DNA from: an uncultured Clostridia bacterium
Lineage (GTDB): Bacteria > Bacillota > Clostridia > Lachnospirales > Lachnospiraceae
Direction of reading: 5' to 3'
NCBI GenBank assembly: GCA_946620335.1
Contig: CAMONF010000069.1
Location: forward strand, 1 to 6,590
DNA length: 6,590 bases
Part shown: in pieces, positions 3,918-6,590 of the stretch
Layout of the letters: every line of letters starts with the position of its first letter
Position numbering within the stretch: the first letter of the stretch is position 1
The notes under the pieces: model-generated
What the model saw: the letters and a program-made list of their open reading frames with translations, nothing else
Told to the model about the DNA's origin: nothing
Database searches by the model: none
Position numbers and translations under genes: made by a program

Positions 3918-6023
3918 TCATTTGTCTGTACAGACACACTTGAGGACCACAGCCTCGTAGGGCCGGAGGTCCAGCGTGAGGATTCCGTTGTGGACCTCGC
4001 GGCGCTCACCGCTGCTGGAGTATCCCCGCTTGTCCGTCACCAGAAGCTCCTCCATCTCCATGCAGCCCGACCTGGAAATACCCGTTTCCCAGACCGGAAG
4101 TTCCACCGGCGTCATGGCGTCCGCGGAATTGACCACACAGACCAGGTGCTCGGCGTTCGTAAAACGGCCGTAGGAGATGTACTGGTAACCGCAGCCCAGT
4201 TCCTTGATGGACCCGTCACGGAAGGCTCTGTGGCCCTTGTGGAGCGCGATGGCGGCCCGATAGAAGGCCAGCAGGTCCTGGTCTTCATTTCCCCATGGGT
4301 AGGTGCGGCGGTTGTCCGGATCGGTGAAGCCGACCACGCCGGCCTCGTCGCCGTAATAGATGGTCGGCGCGCCGACGAAGGTCATCTGGATGAGGACCGC
4401 AGCCCGCATGACGGCGGGTTCGATGTCCTCTCCGGCCGCCCACCAGCCCAGGTTCTGGACCCGGCCCACCCGGTGGTTGGTCCGGGTCAGGAAGCGGGAA
4501 TGGTCGTGGTTGTCCAGCTCGTTCATGGCGCACACGAGGGAGGGCCCCATAAAGCTGGCCAGGTGGTAGCGCATGGCGCTGGCGAAGGCCTCGCCGTTGC
4601 CCAGGAGAGACGGGTCGTAGGCGTCGGAGTGCTTTTCCATGCCGGTCAGGAACCAGGATACCGGCTCCATGAAGGCATCGTAGTTCATGACGGTGTCCCA
4701 CTCATCGCCTTCCAGCCACTCGCTGGCATTGCCGTAATGCTCGGCCAGGATGATGGCGTCGGGGTTGGCCTGCTTGACCTCTTCGCGGAACCGCTTCCAG
4801 AAACTGTGGTTGTATTCCCGGGTATAGCCCAGGTCCGCCGCCACGTCCAGGCGCCAGCCGTCGGCGCAGTAGGGAGGGGAGACCCATTTCCGGCCCACGT
4901 GGAGGATGTATTCCACCAGCGCCGGGCTCTCCTCGTAGTTGAGCTTGGGGAGGGTCTTGTGGTTCCACCAGCCCTCGTAGAACTCGTTGTTGGGCCAGGC
5001 GTGCTCGTTGTTGAACTTGAAGAAGCTGTGGTAGGGGCTGGCGGCATCCACGTAAGCGCCGGGCTCATAGCCCTCCCGGCCGACGTAGATCCGTTCGCGG
5101 TCCATCCATTTGTTGAAGGAGCCGCAGTGGTTGAAGACGCCGTCCAGGATGAGGCGCATACCCCGCTCGTGGATCTCTTTGGAGAGCTCCGCCAAAAGGT
5201 CATCCGAGGCATTCAGATTGGCCGGCTCAGTCACCCTGGTCTGGAACCGGGACGCATGGGAATTGTCGCGGTCGCCCCATTCCAGGAGGTTCCCTCCGTC
5301 GCAGACGATCCGGCCGATGTGGGGATCCACATGGTCGTAGTCCTGGATGTCGTACTTGTGGTTGGAGGGAGAGACGAAGATGGGGTTCAGGTAAATGACC
5401 TCCACCCCCAGCTCCTTCAGATAGTCCAGCTTCTGCCTGACTCCCTCCAGGTCGCCCCCGTAGAAGTTGCGCACGTCCATGTTCTCGGGCGGCTTGTTCC
5501 AGTCAGTCACTTTATTGGAGTAGTCGTCGATATAGTAGTACTCGCGGGTCAGCACATCGTTGGTCGGGTCTCCGTTGCAGAAGCGGTCGGTGTAGATCTG
5601 ATACATGACCGCTCCCTTGGCCCAGGCCGGCGTGGAGAAGTCCGGAGCCAGGCGGAAGGAGTTCCGCTTGGCCAGGTCCCGGCTGACACCCATCTTGTTG
5701 TAGTAGTAGACCTCATCGTCCTTGCGCAGCTCGAAGTAATAGTAAATGGTCTCGCTGTCGACCGTGATGTAGATCTCGTAGTAGTCGAAGGAGTCACGTG
5801 AATAGGCCTTCGTCAGCTGCTCGCGCCGCGATCCGCTGATGAAAAAGACCTGATCCACGTTGTCTTTGAGAGTCCGGATCCTGACCGACACCAGGTCGCC
5901 CTTCCGCGGCTCGTTCGGTGTCCGGTAATAGGGACTCTCATCTGAAAAAACGGCGCGCGCAAGAAAGGCTGCCCTGGGGCAGGCGCCGTAAGCGTATGCC
6001 GGATTGTAGTCTTGCTCTGACAT
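3918..6023 (-). CDS. GH13 alpha-glucan hydrolase (neopullulanase/cyclomaltodextrinase type), 701 aa
   Basis: This retaining glycosidase probably hydrolyses alpha-1,4 (perhaps also alpha-1,6) bonds of maltodextrins, cyclodextrins or pullulan. No signal peptide is seen, so it should act on imported oligosaccharides in the cytoplasm. Domains: N-terminal CBM34-like beta-sandwich (about 15-128), (beta/alpha)8 barrel (about 137-600) and C-terminal beta-sandwich (about 605-698). GH13 regions are visible: DGVFNH (294-299); GWRLDVAAD (389-397, nucleophile D393); LAEHYG (acid/base E428); ELDNHD (502-507, D507); LPKLN (358-362), the MPKLN-type motif of the neopullulanase group; and YYGDE (556-560). About 35 extra residues (near 236-272) precede region I. 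Region III is EHY rather than the EIW of characterised neopullulanases, so exact specificity is open. ATG 6023 has AAGGTG 7 bases upstream. The gene begins 11 bases after the ftsH stop. Confidence 0.92.
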   Translation of the reverse strand: MSEQDYNPAYAYGACPRAAFLARAVFSDESPYYRTPNEPRKGDLVSVRIRTLKDNVDQVFFISGSRREQLTKAYSRDSFDYYEIYITVDSETIYYYFELRKDDEVYYYNKMGVSRDLAKRNSFRLAPDFSTPAWAKGAVMYQIYTDRFCNGDPTNDVLTREYYYIDDYSNKVTDWNKPPENMDVRNFYGGDLEGVRQKLDYLKELGVEVIYLNPIFVSPSNHKYDIQDYDHVDPHIGRIVCDGGNLLEWGDRDNSHASRFQTRVTEPANLNASDDLLAELSKEIHERGMRLILDGVFNHCGSFNKWMDRERIYVGREGYEPGAYVDAASPYHSFFKFNNEHAWPNNEFYEGWWNHKTLPKLNYEESPALVEYILHVGRKWVSPPYCADGWRLDVAADLGYTREYNHSFWKRFREEVKQANPDAIILAEHYGNASEWLEGDEWDTVMNYDAFMEPVSWFLTGMEKHSDAYDPSLLGNGEAFASAMRYHLASFMGPSLVCAMNELDNHDHSRFLTRTNHRVGRVQNLGWWAAGEDIEPAVMRAAVLIQMTFVGAPTIYYGDEAGVVGFTDPDNRRTYPWGNEDQDLLAFYRAAIALHKGHRAFRDGSIKELGCGYQYISYGRFTNAEHLVCVVNSADAMTPVELPVWETGISRSGCMEMEELLVTDKRGYSSSGERREVHNGILTLDLRPYEAVVLKCVCTDK

Positions 6024-6030
6024 GATTGTG

Positions 6031-6036
6031 CACCTT
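6031..6036 (-). promoter_or_regulatory. GH13 ribosome binding site overlapping the ftsH stop codon
   Basis: On the minus strand AAGGTG (6036-6031) lies 7 bases before the GH13 ATG. Its two A residues are also the last two bases of the ftsH TAA stop (6037-6035). No promoter is seen between the genes. Ribosomes finishing ftsH would clear or occupy this site, so translational coupling is likely. Confidence 0.7.
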
Positions 6037-6590
6037 AATTTCCCGTAGCTGTCTCCTGTGCCGCTCCCTCCTGCGGCAAGGACGGTCCTTCCTTCTCAAA
6101 GAGGGCCTCAAATTCTTCCCGGGTGATTTTTTCCTTTTCCAGGAGCAGGGCCGCACTGTCGTCCAGGACCTGTCTGTGCTCCATGATGATTTTTCTGGCC
6201 TCCTGATAGCAGTTGTCGACGATGGCCTTGACCTCGGCGTCGATCTCGTCGGCGGTCCGCTCGCTGTATGACCTCATTTTCTCATAGTTGGCGCCGATGA
6301 AGACCTCGTCGGAGTCGTTGTCATAGGAAATGAGACCCATCCGCGAGGACATACCGTACTTGGTGACCATGGCCCTGGCCGTGGAGGTGGCCGTCTTGAT
6401 GTCCTGGGAGGCACCGGTCGTGATGTCGTCGAAGATGATCTCCTCGGCAATCCGGCCGCCCAGATCCACCATGATGGACTCCAGCATCTTGCCCCGGGTG
6501 TTGAAGATCTCGTCACGCTCCGGCAGCGGCATGGTATAGCCCGCCGCCCCGAGCCCGGTGGGGATGATGGAGACAGAATAGACCGGTCCC
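6035..6590 (-). CDS. ftsH: ATP-dependent zinc metalloprotease FtsH, C-terminal part; 5' end outside window
   Basis: FtsH is the membrane-anchored AAA+ protease that degrades misfolded membrane proteins and selected cytoplasmic substrates as a hexamer. Only the C-terminal 184 or so residues lie in the window: most of the M41 peptidase domain after the HEXXH site, plus the tail. Recognisable segments are YSVSIIPTGLGAAGYTMPLPE (the family's IIPRG..GYT..LPE), MVDLGGRIAEEIIF and TTGASQDIKTATSTARAMV. The last holds the Asp matching the third zinc ligand (D495 in E. coli), followed by YGMSSRMGLISY. A coiled helical end and short polar tail (PSLPQEGAAQETATGN) follow. The frame is open through base 6590; the ATG at 6532 is internal (GYTMPLPE). 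The HEXXH, AAA+ and transmembrane parts lie beyond the window edge. Confidence 0.95.
   Translation of the reverse strand, partial: GPVYSVSIIPTGLGAAGYTMPLPERDEIFNTRGKMLESIMVDLGGRIAEEIIFDDITTGASQDIKTATSTARAMVTKYGMSSRMGLISYDNDSDEVFIGANYEKMRSYSERTADEIDAEVKAIVDNCYQEARKIIMEHRQVLDDSAALLLEKEKITREEFEALFEKEGPSLPQEGAAQETATGN

Noticed and set aside
4285..5212. Several minus-strand frames inside the GH13 gene in other phases
   Set aside because: They are Pro/Arg/Ser/Thr-rich out-of-frame translations typical of GC-rich genes, with no start signals or motifs.
3717..5801. A 694-codon open frame on the + strand opposite the GH13 gene
   Set aside because: It is the antisense shadow of a GC-rich gene. The protein is low-complexity and Val/Gly/His-rich with no known motif. 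The opposite strand encodes a GH13 enzyme with every catalytic region intact.

Overview
The window looks like a moderately GC-rich Bacillota chromosome, most likely Clostridia and possibly Lachnospiraceae-like. This rests on the style of the AroE, PadR/HAAS, GH13 and FtsH proteins, strong GGAGG-type ribosome binding sites and a classic stem plus U-tract terminator. The taxon is an inference; no rRNA or other marker gene is present.

Layout from left to right: (1) the 3' part of a shikimate dehydrogenase gene (aroE, + strand, 5' end outside the window). (2) A complete, AT-richer IS4-family insertion sequence, delimited here as 768-2419 (1652 bp). It has 15-bp terminal inverted repeats (14 of 15 matching), an 11-bp target duplication, an internal terminator at its left end and an intact 438-aa transposase. 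It lies inside a long palindromic repeat between aroE and the convergent gene to its right. (3) A minus-strand pair: a PadR-family repressor followed by a small two-helix membrane protein with a HAAS-type N-terminal domain. They are preceded by an AT-rich leader with a good promoter and several dyads. (4) A strip holding a small minus-strand reading frame interrupted by one TAG, then a strong minus-strand terminator. (5) A complete 701-aa cytoplasmic GH13 alpha-glucan hydrolase of neopullulanase/cyclomaltodextrinase type (minus strand). (6) The 3' end of ftsH (minus strand, 5' end outside), whose stop codon touches the ribosome binding site of the GH13 gene.

Functional reading: the right half is a minus-strand ftsH to GH13 transcription unit closed by the terminator at 3833-3885. 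The padR-HAAS pair is a separate unit with its own promoter. The left half is a convergent gene boundary (aroE to the right, the HAAS gene to the left). A hairpin repeat there, probably acting as a two-way terminator or REP-like element, was split by the IS.

I found no CRISPR array, tRNA, rRNA, phage gene or defence system. The most informative observation is the reconstructed insertion event: removing the IS and one target copy restores a perfect 24-bp palindrome arm.
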